A stretch of 25,970 nt of DNA from a virus. Of this stretch, positions 13,675-22,652 are shown piece by piece; the first letter of the stretch is position 1; every line of letters starts with the position of its first letter. The stretch lies in the IMG/VR virus record IMGVR_UViG_3300031659_000080, positions 1 to 25,970 of that record. The stretch is one strand, 5' to 3'. Both the position numbers and the translations under genes were made by a program. The notes below the pieces were generated by a model. The model saw only the letters and a list, made by a program, of their open reading frames with translations, was not told where the DNA came from and did not search any database.

Positions 13675-14529
13675 ATGTTAAGCAGTCATTTTTACCACGA
13701 AAGAATTAGAAAGAGTGTTGCTATGTTCGGCTCGCTCTTTAATAATTTATACGTTATTCGTAAGGATTCTTCTAATAAAGTTATTAGTCAGGCTCGTGTT
13801 CCTTTATCGTATGCACCGGGTTCCAGTTTTTTAGAACGTATACGGGAAAATCCGGATTTACAAGCGGACACGAAGGTAGCCATTAAGCTTCCCCGTATGT
13901 CTTTCGAGATTACTTCTTACCAATACGATTCACAACGCCAACTACAAAAAGTTAACAACCTTAACAAAGGCAGTGGTAATACTCGTAATAAAATTTACAC
14001 ATATACTCCGTATATTATCGGGTTTCAGTTAAATATATATACAAAGACCCAGGATGATGCACTACAGATCGTGGAGCAGATCTTACCTAACTTTACACCG
14101 CAATACACTTTAACAATCAAACCATTGGCTGATTACTCTGACATAAAAGAAGATGTACCTATTACTTTAAATGGGATTACCTATTCTGATGCATACGAAG
14201 GATCATTGGATCAAAGACGAATTATTCAATATACATTAGATTTTAATATGACTGCTAATTTCTATGGTCCGATTAGTGAGGCTAAAATTATCCGTAAACC
14301 TATTGTGGATATTTTTTCGTCTAATTCATATTACGATTCAGATGGCGTAACTAAATATAACACGATCGATTCAGACGGCGCATTTGCATTATTCAGTCCT
14401 TCATCTAGGGTTATCGTAGAACCGAATCCATTGGACGCATCACCAGATAGTGACTATGGGTTTACTACGGGGGTATATAGTATGGAAGATGGCGACAGTG
14501 ATAACGCAGGATGGGCGTTCTATGAATGA
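13675..14529 (+). CDS. 15: Tail terminator / sheath stabiliser gp15
   Basis: This 284-residue protein (T4 gp15 has 272) begins SSHFYHERIRKSVAMFGSLF. It contains VPLSYAPGSSFLER (about residues 43-56), KLPRMSFEITSYQYDSQRQL (about residues 71-90) and, in the middle, TPYIIGFQLNIYTKTQDDAL. These are features of the gp15 family, which caps the finished tail tube and sheath and joins them to the neck. The C-terminal 60 residues are acidic and Ser/Tyr-rich and look less constrained. Its end overlaps the start of the small terminase subunit by eight bases. The position after gp14 and before gp16 supports the assignment. Confidence 0.85.
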   Translation: MLSSHFYHERIRKSVAMFGSLFNNLYVIRKDSSNKVISQARVPLSYAPGSSFLERIRENPDLQADTKVAIKLPRMSFEITSYQYDSQRQLQKVNNLNKGSGNTRNKIYTYTPYIIGFQLNIYTKTQDDALQIVEQILPNFTPQYTLTIKPLADYSDIKEDVPITLNGITYSDAYEGSLDQRRIIQYTLDFNMTANFYGPISEAKIIRKPIVDIFSSNSYYDSDGVTKYNTIDSDGAFALFSPSSRVIVEPNPLDASPDSDYGFTTGVYSMEDGDSDNAGWAFYE

Positions 14530-14890
14530 TGCAGAAGATAAGAACGTCAAGACCGACTATGAATATTCAAGAGAAGTGTACTACGATCTGATCGAGAAAG
14601 GGCGTCATGCTCTTGAGGATATGATCGAGGTCGCGCGGGAGAGCGAGCACCCGAGAGCGTTCGAGGTGTTAGCTGGTCTTATGAAGAACACATCTGATAT
14701 TAATGATAAGTTAATGGATCTTAATAAGAAACATAAAGACATCAATAACAAAGACCAACCTGTACAAGTGGCGGGTCAAACTACAAACAATTTATTTGTA
14801 GGTTCTACTACGGATCTACAACGTATGATTCATAATGAAAAACAAAATAATGTGGTGGATATTACACCGAGGTTGAATGATAAAGAATGA
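14522..14890 (+). CDS. 16: Terminase small subunit gp16
   Basis: This 122-residue mostly helical protein begins MNDAEDKNVKTDYEYSREVY. It then has a long helix pair (RHALEDMIEVARESEHPRAF followed by EVLAGLMKNTSDINDKLMDL), the oligomerisation core of T4-type small terminases. It ends in a short tail with GSTTDLQRMI. T4 gp16 has 164 residues, so the N-terminal DNA-binding part is reduced. I chose ATG 14522 rather than the longer frame from 14450 because AGGA lies about ten bases upstream and the added residues would lie wholly inside gp15. It overlaps gp17 by 14 bases. It regulates packaging by gp17 at the portal. Confidence 0.85.
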   Translation: MNDAEDKNVKTDYEYSREVYYDLIEKGRHALEDMIEVARESEHPRAFEVLAGLMKNTSDINDKLMDLNKKHKDINNKDQPVQVAGQTTNNLFVGSTTDLQRMIHNEKQNNVVDITPRLNDKE

Positions 14891-16487
14891 AAAAACGGGT
14901 TACCTAGGAAACCAGAACATTAAACGTGATGGTATTATCCAAGGATGGGCCGAGGATACGATTCAAGAATATATGAAGTGCATGCAAGAGCCTGCGTATT
15001 TTGCAAAAACTTACTGTAAGATTATTTCACTTGATGAAGGCCTGGTTAACTTTAAACTCTACCCTTACCAAGAAGAAATGTTTAACCACTTCAATAACTC
15101 TAGATTTTCTATTGTTCTTGCGTGTCGCCAGTCGGGTAAGTCTATCTCTTCTGTGGCTTATCTTCTATGGTATGCCGTGTTTCACTCCGAGAAAACTATT
15201 GCTGTTTTAGCCAATAAAGGTGCTACCTCCAGAGAGATGCTCGGTAGGATAACCCTGATGCTAGAGAATCTACCATTCTTTCTACAGCCAGGAACTAAGG
15301 CTCTTAACAAAGGTTCGATCGAATTCAGTAATAATAGCCGGATCATTGCTGCTGCCACATCAGGTAGTTCTATTCGTGGTATGTCTGTCAATTTGCTTTA
15401 TCTAGACGAATTCGCCTTTGTTGAAAATGCTACCGAGTTTTACACATCTACTTATCCAGTTGTATCGTCAGGTAAAGATACGAAGGTTATTATCACTTCT
15501 ACCGCTAATGGTATCGGTAATATGTACTACAGTTTATGGCAGGGCGCTATTCAGAAAACAAACCAGTTCCAACCATTTAGGGTCGACTGGTGGGATGTTC
15601 CAGGCCGGGATGATAAGTGGAGGTTAGAGACGATCTCTAACACGTCACAGTTACAATTTGACCAGGAATTCGGAAATACGTTCTTCGGTACGGGTGATAC
15701 CCTGATCGGCGCTGAAGCCCTTATGAAGATGAAAGCTATCGATCCGATCCAGATTCTTGAAGGTGGGCATATGCTCGTCTATAAAGAGACCCGAGAAAAT
15801 CATGATTATATTATCTGTGTAGATGTAAGTAGGGGAAGAGGACAGGATTATTCTACATTTAATGTAATCGATGTAACATGTAGACCATTCGAACAAGTCG
15901 CGGTTTATCGATGTAATTCTATCTCTCCGATACTCTTCCCTGATGTTATTTATAAGTACGCGACTTCTTATAATCAAGGATATGTAATTGTCGAATCAAA
16001 TGATCAAGGCACTTTGGTCACACGTGGCCTATATCACGAATTAGAATATGAAAATATGCACGTCAGTTCTGCAATTAAGTCTGATGGGGTTGGTGTTGAA
16101 ATGACCCGCAAAGTTAAACGACTCGGTTGTTCCGGTATTAAAGACATTATTGAAAACGAAAAACTTATTATTAATGATACGAATACTATTCTGGAATGTT
16201 CTACCTTCGTAGTAAGAGGCCAGTCATACGAGGCTTCTCCTGGTAATCATGACGATCTAATGATGAATCTAGTGATGTTCGGGCACTTTGCTACTACAGA
16301 GATGTTTGGTGATATGACTAACATTAACTTAAAAGAATTGATGTTTAAAGATAGGATGGATCAGATCGAGAATGATATGGTACCATTCGGATTCATCGAC
16401 GACGGATCTGATGCCATTAGGGAATTAGAAAGAAAAGATGACGGCGGGAATCTTTGGTCGACAGACTTCGGTCACGGAAACTTCTAA
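14877..16487 (+). CDS. 17: Terminase large subunit gp17 (ATPase and nuclease)
   Basis: This 536-residue packaging motor (T4 gp17 has 610) has all the family motifs. An adenine-binding segment LYPYQEEMF lies at residues 61-69, a Walker A box CRQSGKS at 83-89, a Walker B segment LLYLDE at 173-178, and a coupling motif TSTA at 207-210. The RNase H-like nuclease domain shows VDVSRGRGQDYS at 315-326 (acidic D316), IVESN at 371-375 and HDDLMMN at 458-464. The N-terminal half powers DNA translocation into the prohead through gp20. The C-terminal half cuts concatemeric DNA. Nothing essential is missing. A late promoter follows the stop codon. Confidence 0.95.
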   Translation: MIKNEKTGYLGNQNIKRDGIIQGWAEDTIQEYMKCMQEPAYFAKTYCKIISLDEGLVNFKLYPYQEEMFNHFNNSRFSIVLACRQSGKSISSVAYLLWYAVFHSEKTIAVLANKGATSREMLGRITLMLENLPFFLQPGTKALNKGSIEFSNNSRIIAAATSGSSIRGMSVNLLYLDEFAFVENATEFYTSTYPVVSSGKDTKVIITSTANGIGNMYYSLWQGAIQKTNQFQPFRVDWWDVPGRDDKWRLETISNTSQLQFDQEFGNTFFGTGDTLIGAEALMKMKAIDPIQILEGGHMLVYKETRENHDYIICVDVSRGRGQDYSTFNVIDVTCRPFEQVAVYRCNSISPILFPDVIYKYATSYNQGYVIVESNDQGTLVTRGLYHELEYENMHVSSAIKSDGVGVEMTRKVKRLGCSGIKDIIENEKLIINDTNTILECSTFVVRGQSYEASPGNHDDLMMNLVMFGHFATTEMFGDMTNINLKELMFKDRMDQIENDMVPFGFIDDGSDAIRELERKDDGGNLWSTDFGHGNF

Positions 16488-16499
16488 AATAACACTTCT

Positions 16500-16507
16500 T
16501 ATAAATA
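16500..16507 (+). promoter_or_regulatory. T4-type late promoter
   Basis: An exact TATAAATA octamer lies 13 bases after the gp17 stop and 61 bases before the gp18 start, giving extra late transcription of the abundant sheath and tube genes. Confidence 0.8.
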
Positions 16508-16568
16508 GTAAGTAATTGATAGATCCGTATTATGATTAACATATAATTTAACTCAGAGGAAAAGAGTC

Positions 16569-18308
16569 ATGGCAGTATCAGAATCTCCAGCCATTACCGT
16601 AAAAGAGATTGACCTTTCTGGTGTTGTTCCTAACGTAGGTTCAACAACAGGCGCTTTCGTAGGCGACTTTAATTGGGGCCCTGGCGATTCGCCTGTCCTA
16701 GTTTCCGACGAAGCGGGTCTAGTATCGACTTTTGGTAGTCCCACTAAAACTAATTCAATCGACTTTCATAGTGCAGCGTATTACTTACGTTATGCAAGTT
16801 CGCTTTACGTCGTTCGTGAGCTTACTCAAGGCGCTGGTGAAAGCCAAAACGGTTACGACGCAAGATCGTCTGTATTACCCCGTATTAAAAATACAGGAAG
16901 TTTCGATTTTCAACGGTCCTTTTTAGATTCGGATCAGCACACCTTTATTGCTAAGTATCCAGGCACATTGGGTAATTCAATCCAAGTTCAATGGCTATCT
17001 GCCGTTGATAGCGCAGACGATGCTGCATTTACTGGTTGGGCATATGAAAATAACTTCGATGGTGCACCTATTACTTCGGACCATGCTTCAAACCTAGGCG
17101 CAAGCAACGATGAAGCACATGTAGTAGTGATTGACCAAGATGGTCTATTCACTGGTACTAAAGGAACTATCCTAGAATCATTCCCATTCGTTTCAGTTGC
17201 ATCTGACGCAAAGGCAAATGATGGTACATCAAACTACATCTTAGATGTTATTAATAACAGATCAGCCTATGTTTGGATGGCAGGATTCGGTGATCTTACC
17301 GATTCCGATTGGAGTTCTAATGTTGGTAGTGATGTAGCAGACGGTAAAGATTATCAGCACGCTACTACAGCAGTTAAAACATTAGCGTTAGCCGGAGGCA
17401 CTAACTCAGCAGCGTTTACTACAGCAGAATATGTGACAGGATTCGATCGGTTCGAAGATAAAGATCAAATTCAAGTAGACTTCTTGATTGCGCCTGGTAT
17501 GGCAAATAGAACAGATCACACAACTGTTGTTAATGATCTTATTGCAATTGCGCAAGGCATTCGTAAAGATTGCGTTGTTGTTGCATCTCCAGCAAGATCC
17601 GATGTTGTAACTTCATCAGCGCCTAATGCTGATGTGATTACTACAGCAAAAGGTTTAACTTACTCTTCATATCTCTTTATGGATAATAACTATCTTAGAG
17701 TATACGATAAATATAACGATCAATACATTCAGATCCCGGCCGCATCTTCTACCGCAGGTATTATGGCAGCATCTGATAATAACACCGCAGCTTGGTTCTC
17801 ACCAGCAGGTCAACGTCGTGGGGCATACTTAGGCGTCACTTCTCTAGTCTACACACCGAATAAATCCCAAAGAGATCTACTTTATAGAAACTCAGTTAGC
17901 CCAATTGCTAATATTCCTGGACAAGGTATCCTGCTCTACGGTGATAAAACTCACATGGCAAGACCATCGGCATTTGATCGTATTAACGTTCGCCGCCTGT
18001 TCTTGGTCATTGAAAGAGCGATCGCAATCGCTGCTCGTAACGTTATGTTCGAATTCAACGATGAATTTACAAGAGCAGAGTTTGTTAATATTATTGAGCC
18101 ATTCCTTAGAGAGATCCAAGGTAGACGTGGTATCACCGACTTCCGTGTTGTTGCAGACGAAACAAACAACACCGCGGCAGTTATCGACAGAAACGAATTC
18201 GTATGTTCGATCTTCGTCAAACCAGCACGTTCAATTAACTTCGTGACACTTAATTTTGTCGCAGTTAGAACAGGTGTTGACTTTGAAGAAGTCGTAGGTA
18301 CGGTATAA
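16569..18308 (+). CDS. 18: Tail sheath protein gp18
   Basis: This 579-residue protein (T4 gp18 has 659) starts with the sheath signature SPAITVKEIDLSGVVPNVGS, then TTGAFVGDFNWGPGDSPVLV and SLYVVREL. It ends with the conserved C-terminal subdomain: INVRRLFLVIERAIA, then EFNDEFTRAEFVNIIEPFL, a basic RRGITDFRV and a final acidic FEEVVGTV. This C-terminal part forms the inner contractile mesh through which neighbouring subunits are linked; the middle (about residues 130-330) is the more variable surface domain. AGAGGA lies eight bases before the ATG. The next gene, gp19, follows after 20 bases, so sheath and tube are co-expressed. Confidence 0.95.
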   Translation: MAVSESPAITVKEIDLSGVVPNVGSTTGAFVGDFNWGPGDSPVLVSDEAGLVSTFGSPTKTNSIDFHSAAYYLRYASSLYVVRELTQGAGESQNGYDARSSVLPRIKNTGSFDFQRSFLDSDQHTFIAKYPGTLGNSIQVQWLSAVDSADDAAFTGWAYENNFDGAPITSDHASNLGASNDEAHVVVIDQDGLFTGTKGTILESFPFVSVASDAKANDGTSNYILDVINNRSAYVWMAGFGDLTDSDWSSNVGSDVADGKDYQHATTAVKTLALAGGTNSAAFTTAEYVTGFDRFEDKDQIQVDFLIAPGMANRTDHTTVVNDLIAIAQGIRKDCVVVASPARSDVVTSSAPNADVITTAKGLTYSSYLFMDNNYLRVYDKYNDQYIQIPAASSTAGIMAASDNNTAAWFSPAGQRRGAYLGVTSLVYTPNKSQRDLLYRNSVSPIANIPGQGILLYGDKTHMARPSAFDRINVRRLFLVIERAIAIAARNVMFEFNDEFTRAEFVNIIEPFLREIQGRRGITDFRVVADETNNTAAVIDRNEFVCSIFVKPARSINFVTLNFVAVRTGVDFEEVVGTV

Positions 18309-18328
18309 GAAAGCGCAGGAGATAAAAA

Positions 18329-18853
18329 ATGGTTCTCGCAGTAGACGATTTTAAAGCCAAACTCAGAGGCGGTGGCGCTAGAGCAAATCTATTTAAAGCC
18401 ACTATCAACTTCCCAGCATATGCAGGCGGTGATGTAGAAATTACATCATTCCTCTGTGAAGCTGCACAACTTCCTGGTTCGATTATGGGCGTAATTACTG
18501 TCCCATTCCGCGGACGTCAATTGAAGATTGCAGGTGATCGTACATTCGATACGTGGTCACCTACAATTATCAACGACACGGACTTCAGTATTCGTAATTC
18601 CATGGAACGTTGGATGAACGGTGTTAATGCTCACGCAGCTAACACTGGTTTGACGAACCCGGTTGATTACCAAGCAGATCTTCTGGTTGAACAGTTAGAT
18701 AGAGACGAAACAGTTCTGAAGAAATATAATTTCAGAGGTTGCTTCCCTACTAACGTTTCTCCGATTGATCTAGCATATGGATCAAACGATGAAATCGAAA
18801 GATTCACAGTGGAATTCCAGGTTCAGTACTGGGAATCAGATACCACGTCCTAA
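18329..18853 (+). CDS. 19: Tail tube protein gp19
   Basis: This 174-residue protein (T4 gp19 has 163) keeps the tube-protein order. ANLFKATINFP is followed by FLCEAAQLPGSIMGVITVPF, RGRQLKIAGDRTFDTWSPTI (about residues 62-81) and, near the end, FRGCFPTNVSPIDLAYG and IERFTVEFQVQYWE. The T4 protein has the matching phrases INVAGDRTFDDWTVTV and GLWPTNVGELQLDWDSN. Hexameric rings of this protein form the inner tube through which DNA passes. It directly follows the sheath gene. A second protein of the same fold is encoded at 24940-25452. Confidence 0.95.
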   Translation: MVLAVDDFKAKLRGGGARANLFKATINFPAYAGGDVEITSFLCEAAQLPGSIMGVITVPFRGRQLKIAGDRTFDTWSPTIINDTDFSIRNSMERWMNGVNAHAANTGLTNPVDYQADLLVEQLDRDETVLKKYNFRGCFPTNVSPIDLAYGSNDEIERFTVEFQVQYWESDTTS

Positions 18854-18873
18854 TAAATGGATATATAAGAACA

Positions 18874-18895
18874 GATCGGGCGGAAACGCCCGATC
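18874..18895. repeat. GC-rich hairpin with GAAA tetraloop between gp19 and gp20
   Basis: GATCGGGCG (18874-18882) and CGCCCGATC (18887-18895) form a perfect 9-base-pair stem with a GAAA (GNRA-type) loop. No T tract follows, so it is not a standard intrinsic terminator. It may stabilise the 3' end of the gp18-gp19 message or cause partial termination before the portal gene. Confidence 0.8.
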
Positions 18896-18918
18896 ACCTT
18901 AAATGAATAGGATGAGTA

Positions 18919-20478
18919 ATGGCCGATAATAGTTTAAAGCTTTTCGGGTTCGAAATTAGTAGAACCAAGAGCCAAGAAGCGAAAGAAAAGAATTTAAAAT
19001 CTATTGTCCCAAGAGTGGACGAGGATGGCGCTGGTCATGTCACCGCGTCAGGATCTCACCATGCCCAGTACGTGGATATTCATGGTGATCAATCAAAAGA
19101 TAATTCTACGCTTATTCAGAAGTACCGTGGTGTTGCACAGCACCCAGAAGTGGATGCCGCTGTGGAAGATATTACCAACGAAGCCGTATCCGGCGGCGAT
19201 CAAATGGGCGTTAAAGTAAATTTAGATAATACCGATTTATCCAAGTCTATTAAGACTAAAATCGTAGAAGAATTTGACGGTATCCTTTATATGCTTAAGT
19301 TTATGGATATGGGTCACGATATTTTTAGATCATGGTACGTAGATGGCAGAAAGGTTTGGCATCTCGTAGTTGATGAGGCGAATCCTAAGAAGGGTGTACA
19401 GGATATTCGTCCTGTGGATTCTGCTAAGATCCGTAAGGTTAAAGAAGTTATTCGTAAAAAAGATCCGATTACAGGTGCGACGATCATAGAAGGCCAAAAC
19501 GAATACTACATCTATCAAGAAAAACCCGGAGGGCAGAACTCTGGTATTAAGCTTACTAAAGACTCTGTAGTTTATACTACCTCAGGTCTATTAGATGCTA
19601 CACAAAAGAATGTGGTTTCATACTTACACAAAGCGATTAAGCCAATTAATCAATTACGTATGATGGAAGATTCATTAGTGATCTACCGTCTCGCACGTGC
19701 GCCTGAACGTCGTATTTTCTATATTGACGTCGGTAACTTACCCAAAGGTAAAGCCGAAGAATATATGAAAGGTATTATGACTCGCTACCGGAATAAGCTT
19801 GTTTATGATGCCGGTACTGGTGAGATCAAAGATGACCGCAAGCATATGTCTATGCTGGAAGACTTCTGGCTACCGAGACGTGAAGGTGGTCGTGGTACAG
19901 AGATTAGTACGTTGCCCGGTGGTGAGAATCTAGGTCAGATTGACGATATTCTTTACTTTCAGAAAAGACTATATAGATCGTTAAACGTTCCAGTAAACCG
20001 TCTTGAGCAAGAGTCCCAGTTTTCTCTCGGCCGATCTAATGAAATTACACGTGATGAGCTTAAGTTTCAGAAGTTTATCGATCGTCTTCGTCTGCGCTTT
20101 TCAACAATGTTCAGGGAGATGCTTAAGCGCCAATTGATTCTTAAGAACGTTATCACCGAAGAAGATTGGGAGACATTCTCTAATAATCTAACATTCGAAT
20201 TTACCCGTGATAACCATTTTACAGAATTAAAAAATGCAGAACTGCTTAGAGAAAAACTACAGTCACTTGATCAAGTACAGAACTACGTAGGCGAGTATTT
20301 CTCTAAAGAGTGGATAATGAAGAACGTATTGAAATTTGACGATGAAATGATTAAGTCGATGACAGATCAAATCAACGTCGAAGAACCTGCACAGGAAGAT
20401 GAGTCCCAAGAGGATCAGCCAGAGCAGCAAGACGAAGACGGTTCTAACCATACTATTAACTTGAAAGTCGCAAAATAG
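18919..20478 (+). CDS. 20: Portal protein gp20
   Basis: This 519-residue protein is close in length to T4 gp20 (524). Family segments include YRGVAQHPEVDAAVEDITNE (about residues 69-88), the wing and stem region with DIRPVDSAKIRKVKEV, RLARAPERRIFYIDVGNLPK (about residues 257-276), the LEDFWLPRREGGRGTEISTL segment and LPGGENLGQIDDILYFQKRL. The C-terminal 35 residues are acidic and Gln-rich. Twelve copies form the ring at one head vertex that starts prohead assembly and through which gp17 pumps DNA. gp67, the gp68-position gene, gp21 and gp22 follow in the T4 order, together supplying the prohead core. Confidence 0.95.
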   Translation: MADNSLKLFGFEISRTKSQEAKEKNLKSIVPRVDEDGAGHVTASGSHHAQYVDIHGDQSKDNSTLIQKYRGVAQHPEVDAAVEDITNEAVSGGDQMGVKVNLDNTDLSKSIKTKIVEEFDGILYMLKFMDMGHDIFRSWYVDGRKVWHLVVDEANPKKGVQDIRPVDSAKIRKVKEVIRKKDPITGATIIEGQNEYYIYQEKPGGQNSGIKLTKDSVVYTTSGLLDATQKNVVSYLHKAIKPINQLRMMEDSLVIYRLARAPERRIFYIDVGNLPKGKAEEYMKGIMTRYRNKLVYDAGTGEIKDDRKHMSMLEDFWLPRREGGRGTEISTLPGGENLGQIDDILYFQKRLYRSLNVPVNRLEQESQFSLGRSNEITRDELKFQKFIDRLRLRFSTMFREMLKRQLILKNVITEEDWETFSNNLTFEFTRDNHFTELKNAELLREKLQSLDQVQNYVGEYFSKEWIMKNVLKFDDEMIKSMTDQINVEEPAQEDESQEDQPEQQDEDGSNHTINLKVAK

Positions 20479-20486
20479 GAGTTATT

Positions 20487-20741
20487 ATGACTAAAGAAGT
20501 AGAAACAAACCCGATCTCTGATATGATTGACCATATCCATAATTCTGAATTTGAAAAAGCAAGCGCTATTTGGGATGATGCGATCGGTCAGCGAGTTGGC
20601 GATGCATTAGATCAAGAAAAAATTGCAGTAGCGCAATCAATTTACACAATTGATAACGAAGATCTTGATGATGATGATGTCGACTTAGAAGTATCTGATG
20701 AAGAGCTTGAAGCTGCAGCAGCTGATTTAGAAGAAGTTTAA
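20487..20741 (+). CDS. 67: Prohead core protein gp67
   Basis: This 84-residue, strongly acidic protein (T4 gp67 has 80) has an N-terminal helix, ISDMIDHIHNSEFEKASAIW, then a QEKIAVAQSIY segment matching the KEEKIAIARNF phrase of T4 gp67. Its tail consists almost entirely of Asp and Glu (from about residue 57). It is a minor scaffold component that helps to set head shape and is degraded by gp21. A ribosome binding site AGGAG stands six bases before the ATG. The position just behind the portal gene supports the call. Confidence 0.85.
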   Translation: MTKEVETNPISDMIDHIHNSEFEKASAIWDDAIGQRVGDALDQEKIAVAQSIYTIDNEDLDDDDVDLEVSDEELEAAAADLEEV

Positions 20742-20763
20742 TTAATTTAGAAGAATTAAATTA

Positions 20764-20771
20764 TATAAATA
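20764..20771 (+). promoter_or_regulatory. T4-type late promoter
   Basis: An exact TATAAATA octamer lies 30 bases before the start at 20801. It is the nearest exact copy upstream of gp21, gp22 and gp23 and so probably drives the whole head-maturation group. Confidence 0.8.
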
Positions 20772-20800
20772 AACAAGTATATCCAAATAAAGTGTACCAG

Positions 20801-21022
20801 ATGAAAACTTTTTTACAAATACGAGAAGCTATAAAAAAAGGCATGCCCCCGGGTGAGCATGTTTACGGCTCTAAGGTTGGTAAGCATAATGTAATGGTGC
20901 ATAAAGAAAAGAATAAGTACGTAGCTTATATCGATATGGAGAAATTGGATACTTACAATTCTCTTAACGATGCGAAAAAAGCAGCTGCTGATTTTATAAA
21001 AATGGCCGGGAGCAAACAATGA
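20801..21022 (+). CDS. Small basic protein at the gp68 position (prohead core candidate)
   Basis: This 73-residue protein begins MKTFLQIREAIKKGMPPGEH and continues with VYGSKVGKHNVMVHKEKNKY, a beta hairpin pair and a Lys/Ala-rich helix (DAKKAAADFIKMA). It is basic, unlike gp67. I chose ATG 20801 over an in-frame GTG at 20792, although neither has a strong ribosome binding site. In T4 the gene between 67 and 21 is 68, encoding a 141-residue prohead core protein. This one is half as long and I cannot confirm homology by eye, so the name rests on position only. It overlaps gp21 by an ATGA junction. Confidence 0.55.
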   Translation: MKTFLQIREAIKKGMPPGEHVYGSKVGKHNVMVHKEKNKYVAYIDMEKLDTYNSLNDAKKAAADFIKMAGSKQ

Positions 21023-21675
21023 AGCTGATCACAGAATTTACAGAGACTGATGTTCAATGTATCGTCGAAAAGAAAGAAGACGGCACAAAGAGTCACATCA
21101 TTGAAGGGATCTTTGCTCAGGCCGAAGATAAGAATAGAAACGGGCGTATCTATCCCAAAGCCATTATGGAAGGCGCGGTAGATAAGTACGTAACAGGCCA
21201 AGTTAAAACAGGCAGGGCAGTGGGCGAATTAAACCACCCAGATGGGCCCACTATTAACTTGGATAAGGTATCCCATCTCATTACCGAACTAAAAATGGAC
21301 GGTAATAATGTGATGGGTAAGGCACGTATTTTGGAAACTCCAATGGGTAAAATCGTAAAAGGTTTACTTGAGGGCGGTGTTCAACTAGGTGTATCAACTC
21401 GTGGTATGGGAAGTCTTGAACAGAGAAACGGTGTTATGTATGTCAAAGATGACTTTATGTTAAACACTATTGATATCGTTCAAGATCCATCTGCACCTCA
21501 AGCTTTCGTTAATGGGATAATGGAAGGTGTAGAATGGATCTGGAATAACGGCGTTATCGAAGCTCAAGAAATTGAAAGAATAGAGACAGAAATTAAAACA
21601 ACTCCAAGAGCAGACCTTTATGAGGCGCAAGTTCGCGAGTTTAAGAATTTCCTCTCGTTAATGAAAAACAAATAG
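21019..21675 (+). CDS. 21: Prohead protease gp21
   Basis: This 218-residue protein (T4 gp21 has 212) has the family's catalytic segments. His73 lies in GELNHP (residues 69-74) and Ser126 in GVSTRG (residues 124-129). A third acidic element stands in IDIVQDPSAP (residues 151-160), consistent with a His-Ser-acid herpesvirus-type maturation protease. It is built into the prohead core and, after assembly, cuts the core proteins and the capsid protein after the pattern Leu/Ile-x-Glu. Sites of that kind occur in gp22 and gp23 here. It starts in the ATGA overlap with the previous gene, preceded by GGGAG. Confidence 0.92.
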   Translation: MKLITEFTETDVQCIVEKKEDGTKSHIIEGIFAQAEDKNRNGRIYPKAIMEGAVDKYVTGQVKTGRAVGELNHPDGPTINLDKVSHLITELKMDGNNVMGKARILETPMGKIVKGLLEGGVQLGVSTRGMGSLEQRNGVMYVKDDFMLNTIDIVQDPSAPQAFVNGIMEGVEWIWNNGVIEAQEIERIETEIKTTPRADLYEAQVREFKNFLSLMKNK

Positions 21676-21684
21676 GAGTCAATC

Positions 21685-22629
21685 ATGACTGATCAAGTAG
21701 AACAGGATGTTGCACTCGATGATGACGGGATCGAAATCAGCGAAATGCAAGATGCTAAAAATGCAGAAGAGGCTTCTGTAGCTTCTGTTAAGAAAGCAGA
21801 AGGTGCAGGCAAAACTGCAGCGAAGCGTAAAGGCGATAAGGCTAACTCCGATAAATCTGATTCTAAAGCAACTAGTAAGCCTTCTGGCTTGCAAGCTGAA
21901 GATCTAGATTTCTCTGATGACCTTGATGCACTGTTGGATGAAGAAGCAACTTTGTCCGAAGGTTTCAAAGGTAAAGCCGCAATCATTTTTGAAGCAGCGA
22001 TGAAATCAAAGCTTTCAGAAGAAGTTGGACGTCTCGAAGAAAACTATGCTACCACACTTCAGGAAGAAGTAGACACATTCAAAGCCGATATGGTTGAGAA
22101 GGTCGACGGTTATCTGAACTACGTAGTTGAAAATTGGATGAAAGAAAATGAACTTGCAATTCAGAACGGTATCCGTACTGAAATCGCAGAAGAGTTCATG
22201 AATAAACTGCAGACCCTGTTTACAGAGTCATATATCGCAGTTCCTGATTCCAAAGTAGACCTAGTTGACGATCTGGCTAATCAGAACTCTTCACTTGAAG
22301 AAAAACTGGACGCTCAGACCGAAGATATGATCACAATGAAAGAAGAGCTGGAATCGTTCAAGCGTTACGAAATTATTCGTGAAGCAGCACGCGATCTGGC
22401 AGAAACAGAAGTTGAAAAGCTTGTTAAGCTTTCTGAAGATATCGACTTTGTAAGCGAAGAAGTTTTCGCGGGTAAAGTTGAAACAATCAAAGAAGCTTAT
22501 TTCAAGAAAGAAAAAGCAACTGCTAATTCAATCATTGAAGATACATCAGATGTTGATGAGGGTGAAGTCCAAGACCTTTCCGAATCAATGGATCAATATC
22601 TTAAAGCTCTAAGAAAAACCAATTACTAA
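21685..22629 (+). CDS. 22: Major prohead scaffold protein gp22
   Basis: This 314-residue protein (T4 gp22 has 269) is charged, almost without aromatics and largely helical. An N-terminal disordered Lys/Ala/Ser-rich part (about residues 25-75) is followed by long coiled-coil segments (EEVGRLEENYATTLQEEVDT, and NSSLEEKLDAQTEDMITMKE), as expected of a scaffold core. The conserved end (SMDQYLKALRKTNY) is the likely contact with the shell. It forms the inner core on which gp23 assembles and is then cut by gp21. The AGGAG site and position between gp21 and gp23 agree with the T4 order. The ORF is slightly longer than in T4 because of its disordered part. Confidence 0.9.
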   Translation: MTDQVEQDVALDDDGIEISEMQDAKNAEEASVASVKKAEGAGKTAAKRKGDKANSDKSDSKATSKPSGLQAEDLDFSDDLDALLDEEATLSEGFKGKAAIIFEAAMKSKLSEEVGRLEENYATTLQEEVDTFKADMVEKVDGYLNYVVENWMKENELAIQNGIRTEIAEEFMNKLQTLFTESYIAVPDSKVDLVDDLANQNSSLEEKLDAQTEDMITMKEELESFKRYEIIREAARDLAETEVEKLVKLSEDIDFVSEEVFAGKVETIKEAYFKKEKATANSIIEDTSDVDEGEVQDLSESMDQYLKALRKTNY

Positions 22630-22652
22630 AACCTAATTTAGGAGATTCCAAA

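Noticed and set aside
14450-14521. Longer N-terminus for the small terminase subunit
   Set aside because: The extra residues lie entirely within gp15, have no family resemblance, and the ATG at 14522 has a usable upstream AGGA.
18861-18868. ATATATAA behind gp19 as a late promoter for gp20
   Set aside because: It deviates from TATAAATA at several positions and no other support was seen.
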